Assembly: GCA_019321725.1 (NCBI GenBank)
Contig: CM033105.1
Location: 10,181,632 to 10,245,631, forward strand
DNA length: 64,000 bases
DNA from: Paulownia fortunei
Taxonomy: Eukaryota > Streptophyta > Magnoliopsida > Lamiales > Paulowniaceae
Direction of reading: 5' to 3'
Shown here one piece after another: positions 1 through 12,605 of the stretch; positions within the stretch are counted from its first letter, which is position 1, and the number at the start of each line of letters is the position of its first letter. A program made the position numbers and the translations under genes. Under the pieces are notes generated by a model. The model did not search any database. It saw only the letters and a program-made list of their open reading frames with translations, and was not told the DNA's origin.

Positions 1-1172
1 CATCTAAGGCTAAAGAAAAAGATTTGATATACCTAGAGTAAGCCACCAATAAAGCTAAAGGTAAGTAAAATTCCATTTGCAACTACAATGCATGGACATA
101 GTATGTCTTGATCTAATTATGCCAAATGTGGTGACATTTGAATAGATATGCTAACAAGCAGATTTTCTACCTTATGATATTGACAATTCTTGAAAGATGT
201 CTAGAGCAAAATGGCTTGTATTCATACAATTCATGAGCATTTGAACGTGCATTCATAAGACTTGAGCAAGATTAAGAATTTTGCATGTACGACATATTTT
301 GATAAAGAAATTTATGTTACAAAGATGTTTTGTTGGTCACCACTAGTGCACCGAGGCACTGCAAGGGGGATACTTCTCAAGGAAAGACATGAGGTGGACC
401 TCTGGTGGTCATAGGAGAATGGTCAACTTAACTTACCTTTGTTATGATTGACGCTACGGGTGGGATACATATCAGGGGATCACAGGGGAAGATAAGAGGT
501 TGAGCTCTGGTGATCACGAGAGGATGGTCCACCTGACTGTGTTAATTTAAAATTGTCCATTTGGTTATTAATATTGCGCAGAGCACTTTCCAGTGCATAG
601 TATGTGGGCCAAAGCCTTGAAAGAAAGTGATTTTGAGTGAAATACTTTATTTTATGAGTATTCAAATAAGATACATTTCTAGCATGATATCGTGGAAATG
701 CATTCCATGATGTTCATATCATATTTTTGCCAAGCATGATTTTTACTTACTGGCCGTTAGCTCACGTAGTTCAAGTATTGTAGGTGCGCTGATTGATCCT
801 AAACTCTCCCATATACTGGACTTGCCGGTGCAGCTCTTATAGGTTTTTTATGATCATTGTACATGAAAAATGACCTGTTGGGATATTTTATGGGTTGTTT
901 ATTGATCTTAAAGTCTATAGTATTATACATTTGGGATCTTGTATTATATATAACTTTTGAAACCTTATGTAAATAAGTCTAAGTATGGTGTGATTGTGAT
1001 GGATATTATGGTTATACAAACAGTTGTTTGTTCAAATACAAGGCTTTAAATGAGAAAACACTTTACTCTTCTTAGTATCATGTCGGACAGAATAAAAAAA
1101 AATACACATGCACATGCATAATATAGTACTTTGTAAAATAATTTCTATATACATAGTTATTAGGGTGTGATA
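1..1172 (+). mobile_element. Family A LTR, 3' portion (Ty3/gypsy)
   Basis: This stretch matches the second half of the A-family LTR seen whole at 42074-44253. Shared landmarks are 'aactacaatgcatggacata' near 80, the 'caccactagtgcaccgaggca' region near 340 and the 'gacctgttggg' block near 870. It runs off the left window edge and is cut near 1172 at 'ttagggtgtga', where an intact copy would end in TGTTACA. There is no coding capacity. The call rests on comparison with other copies in this window. Confidence 0.7.
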
Positions 1173-2800
1173 AATATGCTTCCACGACTTTGGTTAAATT
1201 AGTTCTAAGTCAAGGGTTCATTGAGATGGGATATCGATAAGCCCATAAACCTCATGCACATGATACATGCTCAAAAAGTGGATATCTCGCTCTCCAGACA
1301 TCGATAAGGGGATGCTAGTGCATTTGTGCGGATGCTTGTTAGGGAACGAGTACACCAAATAGGCTTATTGAAAATTCTTATTAGGTTTCGTATATCCTGG
1401 GATGGGTAATGCAGCAGAAATCATAATTTTTAACAAAACTCAATAAAACATGCATATCAAATATGCATCTGGGAATCGACATGAATGTTTTTGGTTACAT
1501 TTAATTTACTTTCTTTAACAATTAAAAACAAGTTCACGAATTATATCTAAATGCACTTTGACTAAAGTAGGGAGCGGAGGATTTAAACTCATAATCGATC
1601 GAATGAAATTGGTTCACAAGGAATCTAATTGTATTCCCTCCAAGTGTATCCACACACCAGGCAAGTCTACGAATGATTTTGATCCTTGCTAGTGAATCAA
1701 GGTCCCTTACACTAGTCTAAAATTTGGCAGTACAATTTAATTCCAAGAACAACTTGTGTTTAGAGAATTGAATTGAACTAAACTTGGAACCTTCGATGGA
1801 GAGAACAAAAAAAGAGAGAAAGTGAGGGGGTGTAAATTTTTTAGCACTAATGCTTGTAATTTTAGGCTCCCTCAAGTTTGCATCTGTACATACTTGAGTC
1901 TTGCCCTAATCACATTCGGACTCTCCCACTTTTCTTTCTTATTCATATCCTTTTCATACAAGACTTGGATTATTTGTCTTATTTTACAAGACTCCTAGTT
2001 GGACCATGGGCTTGGCCTTTTAAATAATTAAATATCCAATTAATTAATCCCCATAAGTTAATCAAGCCTATACTAATTAATTCATTGAATTAATTAATTA
2101 ATTGGTTCCATAAGGCTACATAATCAAATTAGGGTCAATTAAAATAATTTTGATTATTTTAATTGATTTTATTAATTTAACTCTTTAAATTAATTCAAAG
2201 CCTAATATTTATTTGATCCAGTCAATTAATTAATTCACTCTTAAAAGCCCCTAATCAAATTAGGCTCAATTAAATAATTCCATTATTTTAACAAGGTGAA
2301 TTAATTTCTCCTTATATTAATTATAGCTTAAGTTAATTAATCTTCATTAATTAGCTTAATCTAACTCCTTGGATCATAGAATTAGATTAGAGATGGATTA
2401 TCTAATTTTATGTGTAACCCCTTAGGTACACAATTAAGCTAGTAGTGGGCTTGTAAGTTTTGCAACTTATGAATATATTAAATATTCTAATTTATTATTT
2501 TAATTATTTAATCTTCTTGGAATTAACTCCTTAATTCCAAAAACCTCACAAGTCAAGGGAAGCACCAAGTTGTACATCTTGCCTACCTAGTTATAGGTCA
2601 GAGCAAGCAAACCTATTTCGGTAATGAGTACCATGCAAATATGGTCCTTCTCTTAACTAATCTCTAGATTAGGTCTATGGCGTGGATTATTAGTTGAAAA
2701 CTTATTATGACTTAATAACTATTATTCCTTTTCAAGTCATATTGATCCCACATCTAATATTCATCTTGTCTTGGCCAAGCTCTTTGTAACACTCATTACT
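1173..2800 (-). mobile_element. Family D LTR-like repeat, rearranged relative
   Basis: Blocks here match, in order, parts of the D repeats at 50113-52327 (same strand) and 23204-25156 (opposite strand). Examples are 'aagctagtagtgggcttg' near 2435, the 'gcaaacctatttcggtaatg' block near 2605 and 'gcttgttagggaacgagtac' near 1335. Divergence is much greater than between the other D copies, so this is an older or different subfamily. It contains long runs of TTAATTAA-like sequence and no ORF of note. The superfamily (copia or gypsy) is not resolved. Confidence 0.5.
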
Positions 2801-2804
2801 CAAC

Positions 2805-4850
2805 AACTATATATAAAGTAAAATCTTGACATGATAAAATTGGTGTGTACGTGCGATATTTTTTTGGTGTGTGCTTACCACTTTAAGAAAAGATAAATCA
2901 CTTTTTACACGCATAACCCTATTTAAAATACTTTTTCACATATGTCTTGTATATATAGCAGGATCAATATTTGTATAAAAATACAACACCCATAACGACC
3001 ACAATATTTACATACTTATTTACAGGAAAGTTTTAAAAGTGAAATACAGTACCAGTTTCAAAATACAATACAACACACTCAGAATATAACAAGCCAACAA
3101 AATGGCACAACACATCGTCATCGATGTACACACTCCCTCAGACACCTACTGGAGCTCAAACAGCCGCCCAACCAGCAAAAGATGCTTCAAGCATCATCGT
3201 GCTCACCTACAATGCCTAAACTATATGAGCTAACGCTCAATAAGTAAAGATTATGCATGTCAAAGAATAATCCACAATATCAAGTAATGCATCTCAAAAT
3301 ACTATGCCCACAATGCAATTCCATGTATCAAAATATTTCTCTCAAAATCATTTCTTTCTTGGGCCCCTGACCAATGCTACTATGCCATGCACCGTAAAAG
3401 AGCTCTGCACACCTCCATAATCCAATGGCCAATAATGATATAAGCATGCAAATCCATGCATACTCATAAGCATGCAAATCCGTGCACGCAACCTGCAAAT
3501 CCGTGCACGCAACCTGCAAATCCATGCATATAACCATGCAAATCCATGTATGCTTCGGTGCACTAGTAGTGGTTAGCAAAATATTTTCCTTACTCAAAAT
3601 CTGTATGTATGCTCAATAGACATGAATGACAGTAATGCGTGCCCTCTGCTATACACATATGATCTATGATATTACATATAAATCACACATTTACTATGTT
3701 GATGCATTGTAATTGCAAATGAATCTTTACTTACCTTTCACTTGGTTGGTGGATTAGTTTAGATTTGTTTAGTATTCTTCTCCAACCTTAGATGTAAAAT
3801 AGCCTGTAATATTACCCAACATCAAGCACCATTCACAAAAACCAGCAAGTGTACAATTTTTGCCCTTAGTGATTTCTATTATGATTTTGCAACTAAAAAT
3901 CCTTCTTTAGTGAATTAAAAGACCATAAATAACATCCTAACATGGTTATAAACAATAATAGAAGCTTTATAAATCATAAACCATCAAATAAATCAAGAAT
4001 TGAAATCAAAACATGAGTTAAGCCCCACCTATGCACAATTTTCAGTTTCTACATGCTCCTCTTTACTTTCCTTTGCTTACTTCACTTTTTTCCTTTAAGT
4101 GGAATCACTTGGGAGAAACTTAATTTAATATGGAGGTTTTTTAGGTGAAATAGCTCAGAAAATAGTTTTTGGTTGTGGTTCAAGGATGAAAATGAAGAAA
4201 GGTTGAGTTGGTAGCTCGAGATGGCAAAGCTTGAGGTGGCAAGGCTTGAGGTGGCAAGTGATGGTTCAAATCTGATGTTACAATCATATTATACAGCTGT
4301 AATCTAGTGTTTCTCATTACTGATTTATCTATTTACAACCTATTTTAATTTTTGTATGAATTTCTTAACCGTTCATTCGATTTCTAAATTGATTGGCATC
4401 CGATTCTTAAATGATTGTCTTATTGGTGTTTCTAAAATTATATGTATATATGGACCTTGTAACATGACACTTGAATCACATTATATCATGTCCAATATCC
4501 CAAGCATGTTAATTTACAAATATATACTTTTGAAATAACTTGATCAAACAAAATTAAACCGTATAAACTTACTAGTGACACATTTAATACTTCTAAAAAT
4601 TATATCGTGTAACCAAGTAAAATTCATTATATTAATACCTAATTTTCTTATTATCCCAATGTAGAATTGACTAATTAGGTTAGGGAAGTCGATAATCAAT
4701 ACCGTGCGAGAGCTTCAAAATTAATTTTAATATTAAGAACGTCGTATAAAATAAAATGAATTATATGATATCAATATTAATGCAAATAGCACGTAATTAA
4801 CATGTAATGCATGAATCATATTTGGCCAGGTGAGTAGTGAGAGGTTCGGA
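2805..4850 (-). mobile_element. Family A LTR, minus strand, nearly complete
   Basis: Read on the minus strand this follows the A LTR: its start ('gaacctctcactactcacct') lies at 4850 and its 3' end near 2805. It belongs to the subtype that carries the ATGCAAATCC minisatellite, as does 18502-21377. The first bases of the LTR (TGTAATACCC) are missing at 4850, where it joins a plus-strand A fragment head to head. No coding sequence is present. Confidence 0.7.
3448..3555. repeat. Minisatellite inside A LTR, about 21-bp unit
   Basis: A short tandem array whose units begin GCAAATCCGTGCACGCAACCT or GCAAATCCATGCATA. Two adjacent 21-bp units are almost identical and the flanking ones degenerate. The other A copy of this subtype has a shorter, inverted version at about 20660-20722. 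The array accounts for the repetitive ORF readings on the minus strand, so these are not genes. Confidence 0.75.
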
Positions 4851-5770
4851 TTTCTAATCTAAGTAGTTGATTTTAAATTAAAATAAGAAGAAAATGAGGT
4901 TAATCAATACTGGTCATGGATGGAATATATATGTTATAATTTTGGAAGTGTTAAAAGTGTTACTAGTAAGCTTATACGGTTTGATTCGATTTCATCCAAG
5001 TATTTCAAAAGTATATATGGGTAAATTACATATTTTGGACATTGGACTTAATATACTATGATTAACAGGTTATATTACAATATTCAGTTATGTATAAGAT
5101 TATATAATTTTTAATATAGATAATTATTCAAGAATCGGGTAACAATCAGGTAAGAAATTAAATGAATGGCTGGAATATTAGCTAATGAATTATCTATGGA
5201 ATCTTGTGATAATTAAAATAGGATGCAATAAAATTAATGTATAGTTAGATACATCTAATCTATGCTTGGAATGATGGGTGAAAGGTCTGATTTATACCAC
5301 AACTTGACATCTCACGCTTGCTACCAAGCTTAAGCTAACACCTCAAGTGCCACCCCAAGCTTTCCTTCACCTTTAAGCCATGACCAGACCCTCATTTCAG
5401 CCATTTTCAGCTTCTAAACACACCTTAAGGTCTCAAAGTGCACCAAATTGATTTCAAGTTTAAATAAAAACAAGAAAAGCAAAGGAGAAGTGATTACTAT
5501 CAAGTTTAACCTCAAAATCTGCATAGGTAACACTTACCTACGGTTTTGCCTTTAGTTTTTAGATTTATTCTGAATGGGTTTATTGTGTATTAAGCTTTCA
5601 ATATCTCTTATAAAAGTGTAAGAAAGTTTTTAGTTAGACTTTGGTGCACAAAGAAAGGATTTTTGATAACAAACAATTAATAAGAAATACTTATGGCAGA
5701 AACTGTCACCTTGCTATTTTCTTATGTTTTAGACTTCAAAGTATATAGTATGTTGAATAAAACCTATAAG
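4851..5770 (+). mobile_element. Family A LTR fragment, plus strand
   Basis: Starts with 'ctaatctaagtagttgat' and follows the A LTR (compare 18671-19580) to 'gttgaataaaacctataa' at 5769. There it is interrupted by a family C LTR. With 2805-4850 it forms a head-to-head inverted pair centred at about 4850 with almost no spacer. Both partners have lost the LTR terminus, so the junction is not a simple pair of insertions. Confidence 0.65.
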
Positions 5771-7513
5771 TGCAACACCCCTTAACTTAACTGCAGAACC
5801 TAAATAAGCTAATACAACTAAGTCAAGAAGTATTAACTTTTCATCAATACTAGAGTTATGGTTTTAATAAAAGTTTCCCTTCTTGCTACAAAAGAAAAGA
5901 ACTTGAATTCATTTGTTGTTTCATTTCATTCTAAACGCACCATATACATAAATCAAAACATAGTACATCTGTTTACAAAACCATAATAGTGCGGCTTATT
6001 TAAATGCAAAACAGAGTATTCAAAATAGACTATAAAACACCACGAAGCATGGCATATGAACAAATCTTTATTTAGCCACTCTGGAGACTCAGCTAACCTC
6101 TAAACCTGTATATTTCTACCTGCATCACATGAATCTAATGAGTTAAAGGCTCAGTAAGGTAAAACTGATGTAATAACAAATAGCGTACATGCAAATCACA
6201 TAAATGATTAAATGCATTGTTCAATTTAATAACTTTCATTCATAAATCATTCTTTAGGGCCCTTGAAGTGTGGTACCTAACTAATAGCGACAGACCGTAG
6301 TTTTCGGAACCTGTTCATAATGATTGGCCAATAAGAGATACGATATAGGGTTTCCATACTTGATTTTTCAACCTCAAGTATTAGTCGTATTCTAACTCAT
6401 TCACGGTGGCTTTCCTATACTGGTTTTTCAACCTCAAGTATTTGCCACCATTTGTTGGGTCCACCGGTCCCTCCCACATCCCTTGCCTACCCAACCATTA
6501 ATCAAGTACCATACTTTCTTTTTAAAAAAAGTTCATCATATTCTTAATATAATATCATGCTTCATGAACCATGAATGCATCAAACATTACATCATTTGAC
6601 AATTAATGACAATCACATTAAAACATTAACAACATTATATGATTCTTGTGATACAGCAAATGAAAGTTTCAACTTACCTCAAATCCACTTTATGCTAAGT
6701 GAAAAAGAACAATCTCTTTGGAAGATAGGATATATTAAAGGCTTAACATAATCAAATCATGTACCATTTAATATCCATTTTATAAATCATATAATCTATT
6801 CTAGTTAAAATAATATACACTTTTCAATTTTTTGTAAATAATTCCATATCAATTACATAATCTTAAAAACAATGCATACTCCATATTTTACTACTAATTC
6901 AAGATACTAAACATTAGGGCAATCATTAAATAACTAATAATTCAAACATAATTTATTAGGGCAGCCCTTAAAACATATATATAATCCAAATTAACATGGC
7001 GTAAAGTTGGTTCTAACTTAAATTAAGCAAACTAATTGCTATTGTTCTCAATTATTCATAGAAACTTCCAAACATAATATAAGCATTACAAGATTAATAG
7101 AAATAAGTAAATTAAGCATATTTCATAATACTATTAATTTTGCTAGAAACTAGTTTAACTAGCTTAGTTTTGGCTTCAAGTCTATCCCACCTGAGTTTTC
7201 ATTCATACAAAAATATACTAAAATATGTAACCATCGAAGATACTATAAATTCATCATAAGAAACATTGAAAAAGAATATACCTTGATTAAGTTGGAATTA
7301 CACTTCAAAATCAATGGTTTTTAAGTTTAAAAGGGTAGAAACTTGTTCTAGTTTGTGTTCTATGAATTCCTATGGATTGAATTCAATTTTTGTGAGTATG
7401 AGCATGTGAAAACTTGGGAGAAACTTTAAGAAGAAGGGCTGGTCATTTTTAAGGAGCTTTCACTAGAAAATACGGCTAAAATAACTTCTTTGACATTTCA
7501 AAGAGATGTAAGT
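5771..7513 (-). mobile_element. Family C LTR, about 1.74 kb, minus strand
   Basis: On the minus strand this ends in ...GGGGTGTTGCA at 5771. Its 3' kilobase is the same sequence as the two 1-kb copies at 7514-8504 and 8535-9507. The remainder (about 6750-7513) is the 5' part of the LTR, which those copies lack. It directly abuts the next C copy at 7514. No internal region is attached, so it is a solo or truncated LTR. The 5' boundary is uncertain by a few tens of bases. Confidence 0.65.
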
Positions 7514-9507
7514 TGTAACACCCCTTAACCTAAGTACAGAGCCTAAATAAGCTGATACAGTTAAGTCAAGAAATGTTGATTTTTCATCAATATTAGAGTT
7601 ATGGTTTTAATAAAATTTCTCAAATTTAGCTATAAGAGAAAGAACTTGAATCGTTTTAAATACACCATATACATATATCAAAATTGAGTACATCTGTTTG
7701 CAAAACCATAATAGAGCATTTTATTTAAAAACAAAATAGAGTTTTCAAAATAAACTACAAAATAATTCGAAGCATGACATATGAACAAATCTCTGTTCGG
7801 CCGCTCTAGAGACTCAGTCAACTTCAAAACCTGTACATTTCCACCTACATCACATGAATCTAATGAGCTAAAGGCCCAGTAAGGTGAAACTGATGCAATA
7901 ACAAATAACATATATGCACATCTCATAAATCATTAAATGAATTATTCTATTTAATAACTTTCATTCATAAATCATTCTTTAGGGCCCTTAAAGTGTGGTA
8001 CCTAACTGATAGCGATAGACCGTGGTTTTCGGAACCTGTTCATAATGATTAGCCAATAAGAGAACTAATACGGGTTTTCATACTTGGTCTTTCAACCTCA
8101 GGTATTAGTCGTATTCTATCTCATTCATTGTGGCTTTTCTATACCCGTTTTTTAACCTCAAGTATTTACCATAATTTGTTGGGTCCGCCGGTCCCTCCCA
8201 CGTCCCTTGTCTACCCGACCATCAATCAAGTACCATACTTTCTTTTCAAAAATCTCATTATATCCTTAATAGTATCATGCTTCATAAACCATAAATGCAT
8301 CAAACATTACATCATTTCACAAATAATAACAATCAAATTAAAACATAATCAACATTATATGATTCTTGTGATACAGCAAATGAAGGCTTCAACTTACCTC
8401 AAGTCCACTTTGTGCTAAGTGAAAAGGTCAATCTCTTTAAAAGATGGGATGTGTTAAAGGCCTAACATAATCAAATCATGTACCATTTAATATCCTTTTT
8501 ATAAATCATGTGTTAAGCCACAAGAAACTTAGGATTATAAAAAGGATATTAAATAGTACATAATTTGATTATGTTAAGCCTTTAACACATCCTATCTTTC
8601 AAAGAGATTGGTCTTTTCACTTGCCACAAAGTGGACTTGAGGTAAGTTAAAGCTTTCATTTGCTGTATCACAAGAATCATATAATGTTTGTTAATATTTT
8701 AATGTGATTTTTATTGTTTGTCAAATGAGGTAATGTTTGATGCATTTATGGTTTATGAAGCATGACACTATTAAGAATATAATGAGGTTTTTGAAAAGGA
8801 AGTATGGTACTTAATTGATGGTCGGGTAGATAAAGGATACGGGAGGGACCGACGAACCTAACAAATGGTGGCAAATACTTGAGGTTGAAAAATCGGTATA
8901 GGAAAGCCACAATGAATGAGATAGAATATGGCTAATACTTGAGGTTGAAAGACCAAGTATGGAAACTCCGTATTAGTTCTCTTATTGGCCAATCATTATG
9001 AACAAGTTTCGAAAACCACAGTCTATCGCTATTAGTTAGGTACCACACTTCAAGGGCCCTAAAGAATGATTTATGAAAGAAAGTTATTAAATTGAATACT
9101 GCATTTAATCATTTATGTGATTTGTATGTACGCTATTTATTATTGCATCGATTTTACCTTACTTAGATTCATGTGATGCAGATGTACAAGTTTAGAGGTT
9201 GACTGAGTCTCTAGAGCGGCCGGACAGAGATTTGTTCATATGCCATGCTTTGAGTTATTTTGTATCATATTTTGAAAACTCTGTTTTATTTTTAAATAAG
9301 CCACTCTGTTATGGTTTTGTAAATAGTTGTACTAAGTTTTGTTATATGTATGTGGTGTATTTAAAATGATTCAAGCTCTTTCTTTTATAGCTAAAAATGG
9401 GAACTTTTATTAAAAGCCATAACTCTAATAATGATGAAAAATTAACATTTTTTGACTTAACTGTATCAGCTTGTTTAGGCTCTGTAGTTAAGTTAAGGAG
9501 TGTTACA
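7514..9507. repeat. Head-to-head inverted pair of family C LTR 3' halves
   Basis: The left arm 7514-8504 begins TGTAACACCCC. The right arm 8535-9507 ends GGAGTGTTACA, its reverse complement. The arms match over about 1 kb at my estimate of 88-90% identity, with a 30-bp spacer (8505-8534). The right arm is followed by a primer-binding site and gag-pol, so it is the 3' part of a real 5' LTR. The left arm is the same LTR portion inverted. Transcribed through, this could fold into a 1-kb hairpin. Confidence 0.8.
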
Positions 9508-9512
9508 GCTTG

Positions 9513-9526
9513 TGGTATTAGAGTGG
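9513..9526 (+). other. Retrotransposon primer-binding site, tRNA-iMet type
   Basis: TGGTATTAGAGTGG lies five bases after the LTR end TGTTACA (9507). The canonical plant site complementary to initiator-methionine tRNA is TGGTATCAGAGC; one C is now T. This fixes the strand and the 5' LTR of the C element. Confidence 0.7.
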
Positions 9527-9710
9527 AGGTTTAGTTGTTCCTATAGACAGAAGAAGGCATATGAATACATCCTGGCTAGAAAACTCGATCAACTACTTGT
9601 TTATTTGTCTTTATGTTTATTTGATTATATTTCATTCCATGTTATTGTCATGATTATGCATTTATTATTGGCTAATGAATGGAATGAGATTGGGTAATGC
9701 ATATCAGGTC

Positions 9711-12228
9711 ATGGCACCAAAAAGGAAGACAATGGACGATCATGAGGGTAATCATAGTGTGGTGGACAATTTGACTGATCTCATTCAACAACAAACTAGA
9801 ATGCATGGTGAACAGATACAACAATTACTAAATATGCAGCAAAGAAACCAAGAATAGAATCAGCAACTTCCTTTACCATAAGCTCGACAAGATCCTTCAC
9901 AGGCTGTATATGAGAAGTTTAGAAAGATGGAACCTATTGATTTTACTGGTGGGTCAGATCCTATGGTTGTAGAGGAATAGGTTAAATCATTGGATACTAT
10001 CTTTTACTACATGAGAATTGATGATGCTGAGAAGGTACTCTATGCAATCTTTTTGTTGAAGAAGAATGCTAGAACCTGGTGGGAAGGAGCTAAACTTGCA
10101 GTGAATATGGAATAGCTAACTTAGGAGAGGTTTAAAATAATATTTTATGATAAGTATTTCACTAGAGATGCTAGGTCACTCAAAGTAAAAGAATTTTTGG
10201 AGTTAAAATAATGAGGGATGTCTGTATGTAATTATGTGAGAAAATTTGAACAAGGTTGCAAGTATGTGCCATACATCGCTAGAGATAACAATGAGAAGAT
10301 GGATCATTTCTTGAGGGGCCTTAATCCTGAAATTAGAAGAGATGTGAGAATATCTTCAGTAACAATGTTCAGGGAACTGGTGGACAAGGCTTTCATGCCT
10401 GACTCAGATGAGAAAGAGATTGAGAAATTTCATCAACAAAAGAAGCAAGTATTCACTCCCAGAAATCTGAATCAGTGGAAGAAAGGAGAGCAAAAATCAA
10501 ACCAAGAGAAAGAAAAACATCCTAGAGTTGGACAGACTTCTACTACAATTGAAAGGCCTAAATGTGCTAAGTGTGGGAAGAATCATTTTGGGGAATGCTA
10601 TAGTGGTACTAATCATTGCTTTAAGTGTAAAAAGCCTAGACATATAGCAAAGGATTACCCAACAGTGCAGGGGAAAGTGTATGCAATGACACAAGAACAA
10701 GCCGATGTAGATGCTTCCGTGGTCACAGGTACTATTTTAATTTATGGGATACCTACAATTGCATTGATAGATTTTAGATCTACACCTTCATTTGCATCAC
10801 GTGCATTTGTGAGAAAATTGGGCATTACACCAGATTTATTAAAAGTAAGGTACAGTGTGACTGTTCCATCTAGGGAAGAAATGGATTCCAACCAAATGCT
10901 AAGGGCTTGTTCTATTCAGATTAGTGATAGGACTCTCTATGAAAATCTCGTTGTTTTATCGATGCCAAATTTTGAGGTTATTTTGGGTATGGATTGGCTT
11001 ACCAAATATCATGCAATAATTAATTATAACAAAAAGATTGTGATTTTTCAGCCACCTAGAGAAGAATAGTTTGTGTTTAGTGGTACCTTATTCTCACGGT
11101 CCTTACCAATTATATCTACTTTGAAAGCTCAAAAGATGTTGAATAAAGGTTATGTTGGATATTTGGAAAGTATTCTGGACACCTCAGTTGAAGCATAATT
11201 GAAGCCGGGAAATTTAGATGTGGTTCAAGAATTTATTGAGGTATTTCCAGGTAATTTACCGAGACTACCACCAAATCGAGAGATCAAATTTGTGATTGAT
11301 GTTATGCCAGGAACTACTCCTATTTCTAAATCACCATACCGAATGGCACCAACAGAATTGAAAGAGTTAAAAGTTCAATTGCAAGAATTGCTTGATAAAG
11401 GTTTTATTCGCCCTAATTATTCTCCTTAAGGAGCACTTGTGTTGTTCGTGAAAAAGAATAGATGATTTGTTTGATCAATTGCATGGAGCGTCTGTATTTT
11501 CTACGATTGATTTGTGCTCTAGGTATCATCAATTGAAGATCAAGGAAGAAGACATACCAAGGACTGCATTCCGAACAAGGTATATACATTATGAATTTCT
11601 AGTAATGCCTTTCAGTTTAGCCAATGCCCTTGCAACTTTTATGGATCTAATGAATAGGGTGTTCAAGTAATATCTTGATAAATTTGTGATTGTGTTTATT
11701 GATGATATCCTAATTTATTCACGGGATAAAGAAGAGCACAAAGAACATTTGAAGATTGTGCTGCAAGTTCTTAAGGAAAAACAGTTGTATGCTAAATTCA
11801 AGAAGTGTGAGTTTTGGCTTGAACAAATGGTATTTCTAGGTCATGTAGTATCCAATGATAGTATTTATATTGATCCAGGTAAGGTAGAAGCTGTCATTAA
11901 GTGGCCAACACCAACAAATATATCAGAAGTAAGGAGTTTCTTGAGATTAGCAGGGTACTAGCGACGATTTGTTCAGGGATTTTCAAAGATAGCAACTCCA
12001 ATGAAAATGTTGACAAGAAAGAATGTGAAGTTCTTGTGGACCGATGCTTGTGAAAGAAGTTTTCAAGAACTGAAATATAAATTAACTACAACTCCTGTTC
12101 TTACCATTCCAACTGGAATTGGTGGATTCGTGGTGTGTAGCGATGCTTCAAAAAATAGTTTGGGTGCTATTTTGATGCAAAATGGGAAGGTTATTACCTA
12201 TGCTTCAAGGCAATTGAAGGAATATCTT
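9711..12228 (+). pseudogene. Ty3/gypsy gag-pol pseudogene (family C)
   Basis: A decayed retrotransposon polyprotein, starting at ATG 9711 ([10 protein letters not shown]). Order: gag (9711 to about 10550), zinc knuckle at 10617-10658, aspartic protease (from about 10740), reverse transcriptase (11199-11960) and the start of RNase H (12001-12228). The knuckle is CX2CX4H with the last Cys replaced by Tyr. The protease active site reads DFRSTPSF instead of the usual D-S/T-G-A/S. The RT catalytic FIDDILIY is intact at about 11695-11718. Seven in-frame stops lie in gag (9855, 9879, 9978, 10113, 10122, 10209, 10212), more at 11067, 11196 and 11427. The frame is unbroken until a deletion and frameshift near 11460 that removes the conserved RT block before the 'DLFDQL' motif. 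RNase H is truncated at 12228; integrase and the 3' LTR are missing. It cannot encode a working element. Confidence 0.9.
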
Positions 12229-12605
12229 CAATGCCCAATGAAGCTCCTTCTCCTCTTCTTATCTTCAAATCCCAAGCTCCTTGGTGAATGGGTAATGGGT
12301 GTGTGTGTTCTAGGTGTGGTGTGTGAAGAAATATGGAGAAATGTGTGTTTTGGGTGGAGAGAAAATATGTGTGAGAATTTAGGTGTAGAGTGTGCGTGGA
12401 TGATGAATCGCGTATTGAATGATGTGTGATATAAGGTGTGAATTATGTGTGTGTGTGTGTGTGTATAATGTATCTAACTAGAGCATCATATGGTTAATGA
12501 TGTATAGGTGTATCTAATGTGTATATATCCTAAAAGATGCCAAAATTCGTGATCCATCAGCACTTGTTGCAAAAAAACCACATAAGCATCTTTTCGGTTA
12601 GTAGG
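12229..12605. other. Junction sequence with (GT)n and family B fragment
   Basis: After the RNase H break at about 12228 comes 250 bp of unrecognised G/T-rich sequence with a (TG)n run at about 12443-12463. An ORF continuing through 12429 is a chimera of RNase H and this filler and is not a gene. From about 12480 to 12605 the sequence matches the B repeat (compare 18330-18475: 'gagcatcacatgggtaatgatatataggtg'). Confidence 0.5.

Noticed and set aside
3448..3555. Possible CRISPR-like array
   Set aside because: Units are contiguous with no spacers and lie inside a plant LTR.
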